The notes under the pieces were generated by a model, which did not search any database, was not told the origin of the DNA, and saw only the letters and a list, made by a program, of their open reading frames with translations. A stretch of DNA of 64,000 nucleotides from Cohnella mopanensis. Its GTDB lineage: Bacteria; Bacillota; Bacilli; Paenibacillales; Paenibacillaceae. Location of the stretch: assembly GCF_022352055.1 (NCBI RefSeq), contig NZ_JAKRWM010000001.1:558001-622000 (forward strand). Direction: 5' to 3'. Below, piece after piece: positions 24,809 through 33,002 of the stretch (the first letter of the stretch is position 1; every line of letters starts with the position of its first letter). Both the position numbers and the translations under genes were made by a program.

Positions 24809-27058
24809 ATGCGCCTTATGAAAGCTAGGGAGGGCAACGGGATATACGGCAAGCTGTTGCTCAGCATCGTTTTGTGTACGGCTTTGACGCTGACCGTTTC
24901 CTCTACGGTTTTAATCTTGTTTTTTAATCGGATCGTGCTCAATCAAGCTTACGAATCAGATCTAGACAACTTAACGTTAACGAGCCGTGAAGTGCTTAAC
25001 ATGACAGAAAGCGCTCAATCGCTTACTTTTCAAATTTATCGGAATATCAATGTCATGAAGCTTTTGTTTTATTCGAATCCGAATATTTACGATACGATTG
25101 GTGCGATGGGGGAGTTGTCCAATTATTTGAACTCCATGCCGTATATCGAATCGATTTACGTATATAATCCTAAGTCATCCAACGTTTATATCGCATCCAA
25201 TACTGGGCAGAACGGCGTTCTTACCAAAAATGAACTCACCGACAAAGATATCTTGGATCTACTTGACCATTATAAGGATTACAAACCGTTCAGTCCCGTA
25301 CCGCGGACGTACAAAATCGGGGATTCCGCAGATGAGATTAAAAGCGTTTACACTTACTTATGTTACGACGCAATAGGCGCCAAGGGCGGTGTTAACTCCG
25401 CTATTATCGTGAACATCTCGGCGGAATGGATTAATAAGGATATCGGAAACCGCAATACCGCCGATGCGGGACAATCTTATATTATCGATAATCGCGGAAT
25501 GCTGTTGAACGGGGAGGAATTACGGCCAGCCATTTCCGACTCCATTCTCGGGACCGTTCTGGGCACGGAAGAAGCAGGGTTTCGAATTAAGAAAGTCGGT
25601 GGGGAAAAGTCTTTCATATCCTATACCAAACCGGATTCTTTGGAATGGAGATACGTTCGCGTGACACCTTATCATTTAATTACGAAAAAGGTGAACGAGA
25701 TCTTATGGACAACCATCTGGATCGCTGTCGGAATAGTCGTCGCGGGGCTATTCAGCTCCTGGTACCTATCCCGCAGGCTCTATGTTCCTTACGGAAATTT
25801 AGCTAATCGAATGCATATGCTTGAGAACGAAAAAAGAAACAATTTATATACGATACGCCAACAGTTTTTACGGAGCCTCGTTCAAGGAACCGAAGCCATC
25901 AATATCAAATCGCTTCGCTCCAAAATGACCGAATGGGGAATAACCGTTGATTTTCACAAAAAATACAGGCTTATCTTGTTGAGAATCGACGGTTTTCGTG
26001 AATTCACAGAACAGAAGGGCACGGATCTACGGGTGTATAAGTACGCTATGATGAACATCGGCTCTGAGCTTGCCGTGCAATCCTTTTCAGTTGAGACCGT
26101 CGAGCTGGAAGAGGATCGCGTATTGCTTATCGTAGGCGAATCGTCCAATGCGGATATCGAGAACGAAGGGTATCTTCATTCCTTGCTGCTCCAGATCCGG
26201 CAAGCGGTGCTTGAGCATTTGAAGATCGGAATATCGATGTCGTACTCTCCCATTCAAGACCAAGTATTGCAATTGCATTCCTCTTTCAAGCATGCGAACG
26301 AGGCATCCAACCATCGCTTTTTTTCCGGCCATGGGGCTATCATACGTGTTAAGGATATCGAATTGATGAGTGCGGAGAATTATGTATTTCCGGTAGATAA
26401 GGAGAAAAAACTAGTAGATTTAATGATGGCAGGCAGGATGGAAGAGGCAAAGGCTATTTGCCGAAGCATGGTTAGTGATACTAGCGCTTATCCGCTTCGC
26501 GTAGCGCAATCTGCCGTAACCCGTCTTACCATTACGATCAATAACGTCATTCATACGTTTCAGAAAAATCGGATCATGGATACCGAAACCGGTAAGGAGT
26601 TATCGATTCCACCAATTGAGCAATTCGAAACGATTTGGGAGCTTGATAGGTTCTTCGACAAAATATTCGATGATCTGCATGAGAAGCTAGATGGCAAACG
26701 CAGCATGAAACAGGAGGAATTAATTCGGAGGATCAACGAAACCATAGACATAAATTTTGCTGACCCTAACCTCAGCATTAACGGGATTGCCGACGAATTT
26801 GATATTTCTCCAAGTTATTTGGGCAAGATTTACAAGCAATTTACCATGAATGCTTTGCTTGACGTCATCAATAGAGTCAGAATCGAGAAGTCAGCGGAGC
26901 TGTTGCGATATACGGACAAACCGATAGCCGAGATTGCCGACAAATCGGGATTTACTAACTCATCGTATTATTACAGAATGTTCAAAAGGCATTACGGATT
27001 AACGCCCACCGACTTCCGTAAAAGCGTGGGAATTAATAAACAGGACCGGCATGGTTAG
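24809..27058 (+). CDS. Membrane-bound AraC-family regulator
   Basis: The 749-residue protein has two membrane helices (about 14–36 and 295–317) flanking an extracellular sensor of about 260 residues, a linker, a cytoplasmic middle domain and a C-terminal AraC HTH pair (about 645–745: LSINGIADEFDISPSYLGKIYKQF and KPIAEIADKSGFTNSSYYYRMFKRHYG). Large sensors of this YesN/YtdP-like build usually sit next to, and control, LplABC-type sugar operons in Paenibacillus. ATG 24809 follows GGAGGTGG; the TTG at 24794 lies before that site. It likely activates the operon at 21193–24694 in response to an external sugar. Confidence 0.92.
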   Translation: MRLMKAREGNGIYGKLLLSIVLCTALTLTVSSTVLILFFNRIVLNQAYESDLDNLTLTSREVLNMTESAQSLTFQIYRNINVMKLLFYSNPNIYDTIGAMGELSNYLNSMPYIESIYVYNPKSSNVYIASNTGQNGVLTKNELTDKDILDLLDHYKDYKPFSPVPRTYKIGDSADEIKSVYTYLCYDAIGAKGGVNSAIIVNISAEWINKDIGNRNTADAGQSYIIDNRGMLLNGEELRPAISDSILGTVLGTEEAGFRIKKVGGEKSFISYTKPDSLEWRYVRVTPYHLITKKVNEILWTTIWIAVGIVVAGLFSSWYLSRRLYVPYGNLANRMHMLENEKRNNLYTIRQQFLRSLVQGTEAINIKSLRSKMTEWGITVDFHKKYRLILLRIDGFREFTEQKGTDLRVYKYAMMNIGSELAVQSFSVETVELEEDRVLLIVGESSNADIENEGYLHSLLLQIRQAVLEHLKIGISMSYSPIQDQVLQLHSSFKHANEASNHRFFSGHGAIIRVKDIELMSAENYVFPVDKEKKLVDLMMAGRMEEAKAICRSMVSDTSAYPLRVAQSAVTRLTITINNVIHTFQKNRIMDTETGKELSIPPIEQFETIWELDRFFDKIFDDLHEKLDGKRSMKQEELIRRINETIDINFADPNLSINGIADEFDISPSYLGKIYKQFTMNALLDVINRVRIEKSAELLRYTDKPIAEIADKSGFTNSSYYYRMFKRHYGLTPTDFRKSVGINKQDRHG

Positions 27059-27066
27059 CCGACAAC

Positions 27067-27102
27067 AAAACCCCGCATCGGTTGACCCGATGCGGGGTTT
27101 AT
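27067..27102. terminator. Bidirectional intrinsic terminator
   Basis: A 14-bp GC-rich stem (AAACCCCGCATCGG and complement) is flanked by A and T runs between convergent genes. Confidence 0.9.
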
Positions 27103-27106
27103 GACG

Positions 27107-27385
27107 TTACTGGCTAATATCCGCCCAAATCTCGTCTTCGACATCCAGCTGGATTTGCGAAGGGTAGACGCGTTGCCCGAACTCTTGGAGCACGTAACGC
27201 ATGATGGCTTCCTTGATGTTAGCCTCGATTAGGAAGCGGCTGCGTCCTTGAACCCAAACTTCGGCACTGAAGCCTTGTTCCTCATCATAGAGCAACTCTA
27301 CTTCAACGGACTCGACGGGAATCTCATGCCGCTCCGCCAGGTGAAGGCAAACGGCATTGACGATCTGATCCATTGTTAGTCGCAT
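27107..27385 (-). CDS. DUF2653 (YxcD-like) protein
   Basis: The 92-residue acidic protein matches what I know of the YxcD/DUF2653 family: MDQIVNAVCLHLAERHEIPVESVEVELLYDEE, then a strand-rich middle and an amphipathic C-terminal helix. It starts 6 bases after the upstream gene, so they share an mRNA. The function is unknown. The start could also be the second Met at 27373; neither has a strong ribosome binding site. Confidence 0.8.
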   Translation of the reverse strand: MRLTMDQIVNAVCLHLAERHEIPVESVEVELLYDEEQGFSAEVWVQGRSRFLIEANIKEAIMRYVLQEFGQRVYPSQIQLDVEDEIWADISQ

Positions 27386-27391
27386 GATCGG

Positions 27392-27823
27392 TTACCAACG
27401 GCGCTGGTTAGGATTCTGCGACTGCCTGCGGCGTTTAATCGCATCGTAGATCCCCCTGAACACCATGAATAAGACGAACAACGCGGCTACGTTAACGAGC
27501 AATCCGATCATGTTGCCGAAAAATCCGGAACCGAACATGCCGCCGAACAACAATCCTGCCAGACCGCCGATCATTAGGCCTTTCATGAAGCTGCCCCCGC
27601 TGAAAAATCCGGGTTTCTTATTCGTACCGGCTGAAGCCGTTGTAGAAGATTTATTTGTAGTGGAGCTCTTGCTCACACTATCCTGAGATTGAGCTGGTGT
27701 TTTGTTGAACGATTTTTTACCTGAGCTAAACGATCTTGGTCTTGCATCCGCACTGTCGGCCGGAACTGCGACGGCAACGGTGAATGCGAATAAGCTAAGC
27801 ACGAGCAATGCTTTTTTCCACAT
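27392..27823 (-). CDS. Small Tim44-like membrane protein
   Basis: The 143-residue protein has an N-terminal signal/anchor helix (5–22), a low-complexity Ser/Thr/Lys region (30–70), a glycine-rich double hydrophobic segment (GLMIGGLAGLLFGGMFGSGFFG, then VNVAALFVLFMVFRGIYDAI) and a basic tail. This is the N-terminal half of Tim44-like/YybR-like proteins without the globular C-terminal domain. AGGAGG precedes the start. It is in an operon with the DUF2653 gene. No function is known. Confidence 0.8.
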   Translation of the reverse strand: MWKKALLVLSLFAFTVAVAVPADSADARPRSFSSGKKSFNKTPAQSQDSVSKSSTTNKSSTTASAGTNKKPGFFSGGSFMKGLMIGGLAGLLFGGMFGSGFFGNMIGLLVNVAALFVLFMVFRGIYDAIKRRRQSQNPNQRRW

Positions 27824-27977
27824 GGTGTTGGTTCCTCCTGCGATGGTTGTAATAGTTTACGATAGTTTCATACGTAGGATGGACATAGAAGGTTTCAAAT
27901 AAGATAGGGATGCCAGCTAGTGAATTATGGGTTATGCTTGAAATGAAAGCTGAAGAGAGAAAAAGAGGAGTAAGACG

Positions 27978-28538
27978 ATGACGAAGATGATTACGTATCC
28001 CATCGAATATATTAGATATTTAGCGGAGTATAACGGATCCCGGGACTATTTCGAGTGCCATGAAATTATGGAGGAATATTGGAAGGAAAATCCCGATTCG
28101 GAGTATGTTACCTGTTGGCTTGTTCTTATACGCATTTCGGTTTGTCTGTATCATGCACGTCGCGGGAATTGGACAGGAGCGATTAAGCTTATGGGCAAAG
28201 CGGCGGGGGAAGCGAGTGCGGAGCAGTTCGACCGATTGGGGATGGATGGGAAAGAGCTTGTCGCCAAACTAAGGCAAGCAGCAAAACGCTGGACAGAGCC
28301 AGACGTTACTTATGAAGATATTGAATTGCCTATTCGCGATGAAAGCTTGCGCGAAACCGCGCAACGTCTATGTCGTAAACTCGGTTATAAGTGGGGCACT
28401 CCCGGCCTGGAAGCAGGAGACGAGATCATTCACCGGCATTTGACAAGAGACCGAAGCGAAGTCACGCAAGCTAGGGCTGAATCCGCAAAGCTCAAAGCGC
28501 TTAGTCGTGGATTTGTAGATATTGATAGCCGTCCGTGA
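27978..28538 (+). CDS. DUF309 domain protein
   Basis: The 186-residue helical protein carries the DUF309 signature YFECHEIMEEYWKE (residues 21–34) with conserved His and Glu side chains. Family members are small helical proteins of unknown function. The C-terminal half is less conserved. The last 38 bases overlap the end of the convergent carbonic anhydrase gene. The ribosome binding site is AGAGGAG. Confidence 0.88.
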   Translation: MTKMITYPIEYIRYLAEYNGSRDYFECHEIMEEYWKENPDSEYVTCWLVLIRISVCLYHARRGNWTGAIKLMGKAAGEASAEQFDRLGMDGKELVAKLRQAAKRWTEPDVTYEDIELPIRDESLRETAQRLCRKLGYKWGTPGLEAGDEIIHRHLTRDRSEVTQARAESAKLKALSRGFVDIDSRP

Positions 28539-29088
28539 CCATCTCGAGCTCTCCCGTATCCGGATGAATAATCAACCCGTGCACGGGCGTGCCGGGCGGG
28601 AGCAGAGGGTGGTTGCGCACGATATCGACGCTGTTCTCGACGCTCTCCCTGACGCTGTCGAAGCCCGTTAGCCAACGATTGAGGTTAATGCCCGAATGGC
28701 GCAGCGTGTGGATGACATGCTGTTCTACTCCGCGAGCTTCCATATGTGCCACGACGTTGTTCGGGTCGATTCCGGTCATGCCGCATTCATGATGGCCAAT
28801 GATAAATACTTCATTGGCGTTAAGTTCATATAATGCGACAAGGATACTCCGCATAATATTGCCGAATGGGGAAGTTAAAATTGCGCCGGCGTTTTTGATG
28901 ATTTTGGCATCGCCGTTCTTTAGGTTCATCGCTTTTGGGAGCAGTTCCGTTAATCGAGCATCCATGCAAGTTACGATAACTACGCGCTTGTCGGGAAATT
29001 TGGTCGACGTCAAATATTCTTCGTATGCTTTACTTTCCACGAAATCTTTGTTGTAAGCCATGATCTGATCTTTAATCCGCAAAGCCAT
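28501..29088 (-). CDS. Beta-class carbonic anhydrase
   Basis: The 195-residue protein is a beta-class carbonic anhydrase (YtiB/type II-like), interconverting CO2 and bicarbonate. Zinc ligands are Cys41, His99 and Cys102 (CMDARL and HHECGM), with the Asp43–Arg45 pair. The GGAGGG site lies only 2 bases from ATG 29088 but 7 from an in-frame TTG at 29082, so the shorter start is possible. The 3' end overlaps the convergent DUF309 gene by 38 bp. Confidence 0.93.
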   Translation of the reverse strand: MALRIKDQIMAYNKDFVESKAYEEYLTSTKFPDKRVVIVTCMDARLTELLPKAMNLKNGDAKIIKNAGAILTSPFGNIMRSILVALYELNANEVFIIGHHECGMTGIDPNNVVAHMEARGVEQHVIHTLRHSGINLNRWLTGFDSVRESVENSVDIVRNHPLLPPGTPVHGLIIHPDTGELEMVTDGYQYLQIHD

Positions 29089-29103
29089 TCCCTCCAGTTT
29101 AAT

Positions 29104-29445
29104 CTAGATCGCGGCGTCCGCCGTGCGTTTGTCTTCCAGCTTCAATCGGTTGCTATAGATCTGCCCATCGCTTGCTAACTGGAAAGCACGCTTGTCCGGC
29201 AGGTATGTCACGCGCATCTGTTCATCGAAAAAGACTTCGTGACGCTTCTCGTAGCTTACGTTGAAGTGGTTGCTTTCCGCATGCAAATCGTCGGAATCCG
29301 GCGCAAGTACCGCCCAGAACGTCGCGACACCGTTCATAGAACAGCCGCAGCCCTCGGAATCGGATACAAGTTTCCAAGTCGTGGCGTCTGTGCCGAATCT
29401 AGCTTGTACTTCTAGTATGGCTTGTTCGCTCCAATGTATTTTCAT
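29104..29445 (-). CDS. HesB/YqkB-like iron–sulfur biosynthesis family protein
   Basis: The 113-residue protein is of the YqkB branch of HesB/IscA-like folds, with the family stretch SDSEGCGCSMNGV. IscA-type proteins bind iron or Fe–S clusters through cysteines; the YqkB branch lacks the C-terminal CGC motif, so a cluster-carrier role is uncertain. The frame runs open to 29628, but AAGGAG and the family N-terminus MKIHWSEQA place the start at 29445. A good promoter lies upstream. The gene is 15 bp from the carbonic anhydrase gene in the same direction. Confidence 0.85.
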   Translation of the reverse strand: MKIHWSEQAILEVQARFGTDATTWKLVSDSEGCGCSMNGVATFWAVLAPDSDDLHAESNHFNVSYEKRHEVFFDEQMRVTYLPDKRAFQLASDGQIYSNRLKLEDKRTADAAI

Positions 29446-29491
29446 CCCAACACTCCTTTCTCCATGAAGCTCGTTAAACCTGTTATTTTTT

Positions 29492-29534
29492 AACTTAGTA
29501 AGTTGATTATAAATTTTGCTGAGGGTATGATCAA
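29492..29534 (-). promoter_or_regulatory. Promoter of the YqkB-like gene with a palindrome at the start site
   Basis: On the minus strand TTGATC (29534–29529) and TATAAT (29511–29506) are 17 bp apart. Directly downstream, AACTTA-G-TAAGTT (29492–29504) is a perfect 13-bp palindrome at the expected start, a good place for a repressor. Confidence 0.55.
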
Positions 29535-29569
29535 GTTGACAATATCCATTAAAGGAAGGTCGTGAACCC

Positions 29570-31096
29570 ATGAGTACAGCGGACACGGCGACATTATCGC
29601 CATTGCAGCGCTTTCGCGAACGAATCAATCAAATCAAACAATACGAAGAAATATTAGGTGTCGTCTATTGGGATATGAGGACGGGCGCACCGCGCAAAGG
29701 GATTGAGCTGCGGTCGGAAGCGGTAGGCGCGCTTTCTTCCGAATCGTTTAAGCTATCCACATCCGATGAGATGGGAGAATTGCTTGCAAAACTCAACGAA
29801 CCGGAACTGCAAGCGGAATTAAGCGAAATCGACCGTCGGCTCGTAGCGGAAACATCCAAGGAATACGAACGAAACCGGAAAATACCTCCCGAGCTATATC
29901 GTGAGTACGTCGTTCTGACTTCTCAAGCCGAATCCGCATGGGAAGAAGCCAAGGAAAATAACGATTTCGCAGGTTTTGTTCCTTATTTGGAGAAAATCAT
30001 TGCGATTAACCGCCAATTTATCGAGCTTTGGGGCGTTAAGACGACTCCATACGATACGTTATTGGATATGTACGAACCGGGCCTTACGACAGTCGAATTG
30101 GATCGATTGTTCGGAGAGCTCAGGGCTCGTCTCGTTCCGTTAGCGGAACAGATCGCGAACTCCAGCAATAAACCTAATACTTCATTCTTGGAAGGAACAT
30201 TCGACAAAGAGGCGCAGAAGAAGTTCAGCAAGCTTATCTTGAAGGACATGGGATACGATTTCGAAGCCGGCAGGCTCGATGAGAGCGTCCATCCGTTCGC
30301 GACGGGGTTAAGCATCGGCGACGTGAGAATTACAACGCGTTATTTGCCGGACGATATTACCAGCGCGCTGTTCGGAACGATTCATGAAGGCGGTCATGCC
30401 TTATACGAACAAAATATTAATCCCGAGCTTGCTCGCACGACGTTGAGCACGGGGACGTCGATGGGCATTCACGAGTCGCAATCCCGGTTGTGGGAAAATA
30501 TTGTCGGACGCAGCCTCGGCTTCTGGACTCGATATTTGCCGGATTTGAAAGAACATTTCCCGGGCCAACTGGATGGCGTTACGGCGGAAGAGTTCTACAG
30601 AGGGATCAACGTTGTGCAACCATCGCTCATTCGGATCGAAGCGGATGAACTGACGTATAATCTTCATATCATGATTCGGTATGAGATCGAGAAAATGCTG
30701 TTCAACGAAAATTTGAATCCGCGCGACTTGCCTGAAGTGTGGAACAAAAAATATTCCGAAGCGCTCGGCATAACGCCGGACAATGATTCGGAAGGCGTAC
30801 TGCAGGACGTTCATTGGTCGGGAGGCGCTTTCGGTTATTTTCCTTCCTATTCGCTTGGTAACATGTACGGGGCCCAGATGATGGATGTTGCCCGTAGAAA
30901 GCTTCCTCATCTGGATGATCAAATTGCCGCGGGGCAGCTGCTACCGCTTAAAGAGTGGTTGACGGAGCAAGTATACCAATACGGCAAACTGCTGCAGCCC
31001 GCGGAGATTATCGAGAGAATTAGCGGCAAGCCGTTGCAATCGTCCTATTTGTGCGATTACTTGGAAAACAAATATCGGGAAATCTATCGCCTGTAA
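29570..31096 (+). CDS. M32-family metallocarboxypeptidase
   Basis: The 508-residue protein is an M32 carboxypeptidase (carboxypeptidase Taq; YpwA in B. subtilis), a cytoplasmic zinc enzyme that removes C-terminal residues from peptides. The zinc motif HEGGH (HExxH) and the downstream HESQSRLWEN glutamate are intact, as are the family DxRxT-like DMRTGAP and the C-terminal GALF-like GAFGYFPSYSLGNMYGAQ. It has the strong ribosome binding site AAAGGAAGG. Length is normal. It is followed by a DUF939-type membrane protein gene. Confidence 0.95.
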   Translation: MSTADTATLSPLQRFRERINQIKQYEEILGVVYWDMRTGAPRKGIELRSEAVGALSSESFKLSTSDEMGELLAKLNEPELQAELSEIDRRLVAETSKEYERNRKIPPELYREYVVLTSQAESAWEEAKENNDFAGFVPYLEKIIAINRQFIELWGVKTTPYDTLLDMYEPGLTTVELDRLFGELRARLVPLAEQIANSSNKPNTSFLEGTFDKEAQKKFSKLILKDMGYDFEAGRLDESVHPFATGLSIGDVRITTRYLPDDITSALFGTIHEGGHALYEQNINPELARTTLSTGTSMGIHESQSRLWENIVGRSLGFWTRYLPDLKEHFPGQLDGVTAEEFYRGINVVQPSLIRIEADELTYNLHIMIRYEIEKMLFNENLNPRDLPEVWNKKYSEALGITPDNDSEGVLQDVHWSGGAFGYFPSYSLGNMYGAQMMDVARRKLPHLDDQIAAGQLLPLKEWLTEQVYQYGKLLQPAEIIERISGKPLQSSYLCDYLENKYREIYRL

Positions 31097-31129
31097 TGAA
31101 ATAGCGATGTTAGTGGGCTGAGGTAAAAG

Positions 31130-32107
31130 ATGCTAATGGGATTTCGTGTCATCAAAACCGCTGCAGCCACTTTGGCAGCCATCGGAACAGCCATCTTAAT
31201 CGGAACGGACAACCCGCTAGCGGCTGGGCTGCTAGCGATTCTTGGAGTGGATACGACGCGATGGCGAGGCCTGCGAACCGTATTCGCCCGATTTACGGCG
31301 GCTGTTCTCAGCTTACTGCTTGCTTCCGTTCTGTTTGCGGCTATCGGCTTTCATATTTGGGTATTATCCGTATACATTCTCATTGCGTTTCCGTTATTTT
31401 CCCGTTTCGGTTTGAAAGACGGACTGGTCACGGGAGCCGTAGTCGTTTTTCATCTCTTCGCTAAAGCGGAAGTAACCGTAAACGCGCTCGTAACGGAAGT
31501 GGAATTGCTTGCCATCGGATTAGGTTGGGCTACGCTGTTTAACCTTTTGTATATGCCCAAGTATTACGGGAAGCTGAAAGAGCTGAGGGAGATTACGGAA
31601 GCGGGGTTCTCGGACATCTTTCGCCATCTGGCTATCCATTTGCGCAATCCGGATTCGGTATGGGCGGGGGAGGAATTTCTGGCGACGGGCACGGCGATCG
31701 AGCAAGGGCTGGAAGTGTCCCAGCGAGCGCGCGAAAATCGGCTAATCCCGCAGGATGAGCCTTGGCAACTGTACTTTAACATGCGGCGCCAGCAACTTGA
31801 ATCCGTTCAATTAATGATGGAATCCGTGGCATTCGTGTCCCGGCACGTCCCGCAAGCGGAATTAATCGCGCTGCTGTTCGACAGGCTGATGGAGGACGTT
31901 AAATCGGATTTTTACGAAGGCGAAACGGAACGTATGCTCGGCGAGTTGGATAATAGTTTTCGAACAATGCCGTTGCCGGTTACGAGAGAAGAATTCGAGA
32001 TACGGTCTACGCTATTCTATCTTTCCCGTGAATTACGGCGTTATTTGGGTATTGCGAGCCGCGAGAAAAAACAAAAGTCAACTTCTGCCCATGCGATCAT
32101 ACAATGA
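31130..32107 (+). CDS. Aromatic acid exporter (FUSC/DUF939) family protein
   Basis: The 325-residue protein has an N-terminal half of four to five membrane helices (residues 5–140) starting MGFRVIKTAAATLAAIGTA, and a helical cytoplasmic half. This is the architecture of the aromatic acid exporter/DUF939 family (YqjA-like in Bacillus). The transport role is by family name only. The second Met (31136) is an alternative start. It probably shares an mRNA with the carboxypeptidase gene. Confidence 0.88.
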   Translation: MLMGFRVIKTAAATLAAIGTAILIGTDNPLAAGLLAILGVDTTRWRGLRTVFARFTAAVLSLLLASVLFAAIGFHIWVLSVYILIAFPLFSRFGLKDGLVTGAVVVFHLFAKAEVTVNALVTEVELLAIGLGWATLFNLLYMPKYYGKLKELREITEAGFSDIFRHLAIHLRNPDSVWAGEEFLATGTAIEQGLEVSQRARENRLIPQDEPWQLYFNMRRQQLESVQLMMESVAFVSRHVPQAELIALLFDRLMEDVKSDFYEGETERMLGELDNSFRTMPLPVTREEFEIRSTLFYLSRELRRYLGIASREKKQKSTSAHAIIQ

Positions 32108-32249
32108 AAAGTAAAGTCTATCTCGGCTTCATCCGGTTATATCGATGCCGGGAAACGGTTGCGGGTTGCATGAACACATTTTTGTCACTCTAGACGAATG
32201 TCCTGCATAGACTTTAAGTGACTTGATCGTATGGAGGAGGTCTACTGAA

Positions 32250-32813
32250 ATGGCTATTGCGGATAAACGGCTGCAGCGCAGGGAAATCATCACGAAGGCG
32301 GTTTGCGGCAAAGGCCGTAAGTTCTCGACGATTACCCACACCGTAACGCCGCCGCACCACCCGACCAGCATACTGGGCGCGTGGATTATCAATCATCAGT
32401 ATGAAGCGGTGAAATCAGGGGACGGAATCGAAGTCATCGGGTCTTACGATATTAACATCTGGTATTCGTACAACAAAAACTCGCAAACCGATGTCGCGAA
32501 GGAAACGATCTCTTATGTTGAGCTCGTTCCCCTCTCGTACGTAGATCCGAAGCATCGCTCTTCCACGGAAGAAGTTTCTGCGGAGGCAACGCAGGAGCCT
32601 AATTGCGTGGAAGCGACGATCAGTTCCAATGGTTCAGCCGTGCTCATCCGCGTCGAACGGGAATTCGCCGTGGAGATGGTTGCGGAAACGAAGGTGTGTG
32701 TCGTAGTAGATCCGAATGGATTCGACGACGACGGGAAAGACGTCGACTTCGGCCTTGGTGATGATGGAGATTTCGAGGATCTCGATTCCGATTTACTGGA
32801 AGACGATTTGTAA
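32250..32813 (+). CDS. cotE: Outer spore coat morphogenetic protein CotE
   Basis: The 187-residue protein is CotE, which assembles the outer coat around the forespore after SpoIVA and SafA/SpoVM events. The N-terminus KRLQRREIITKAVCGKGRKFS and the central SYDINIWYSY are characteristic; the C-terminal 20 residues are very acidic, as in Bacillus CotE (181 residues). ATG 32250 follows AGGAGG; the frame is open further upstream but lacks a site. It stands upstream of mutS as in B. subtilis, but with two extra genes between. CotE shows that the organism sporulates. Confidence 0.95.
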   Translation: MAIADKRLQRREIITKAVCGKGRKFSTITHTVTPPHHPTSILGAWIINHQYEAVKSGDGIEVIGSYDINIWYSYNKNSQTDVAKETISYVELVPLSYVDPKHRSSTEEVSAEATQEPNCVEATISSNGSAVLIRVEREFAVEMVAETKVCVVVDPNGFDDDGKDVDFGLGDDGDFEDLDSDLLEDDL

Positions 32814-33002
32814 TCGGTTCGATCATCGGCCGGTACTTAAGTCTATGCAGAAGCGGAACATTAGTCGAGGGCGGATGCCCTGTCGGAACAACAGGATAAG
32901 CCTGATTGTAGCAGTGGCACACATAGGGAAGGGTCATTCGGCTTCGGCGTTTATGCGCCGCCTGCGGGACGGCCCTTCCCATGTTTCATAGGGGGGCGCC
33001 GC

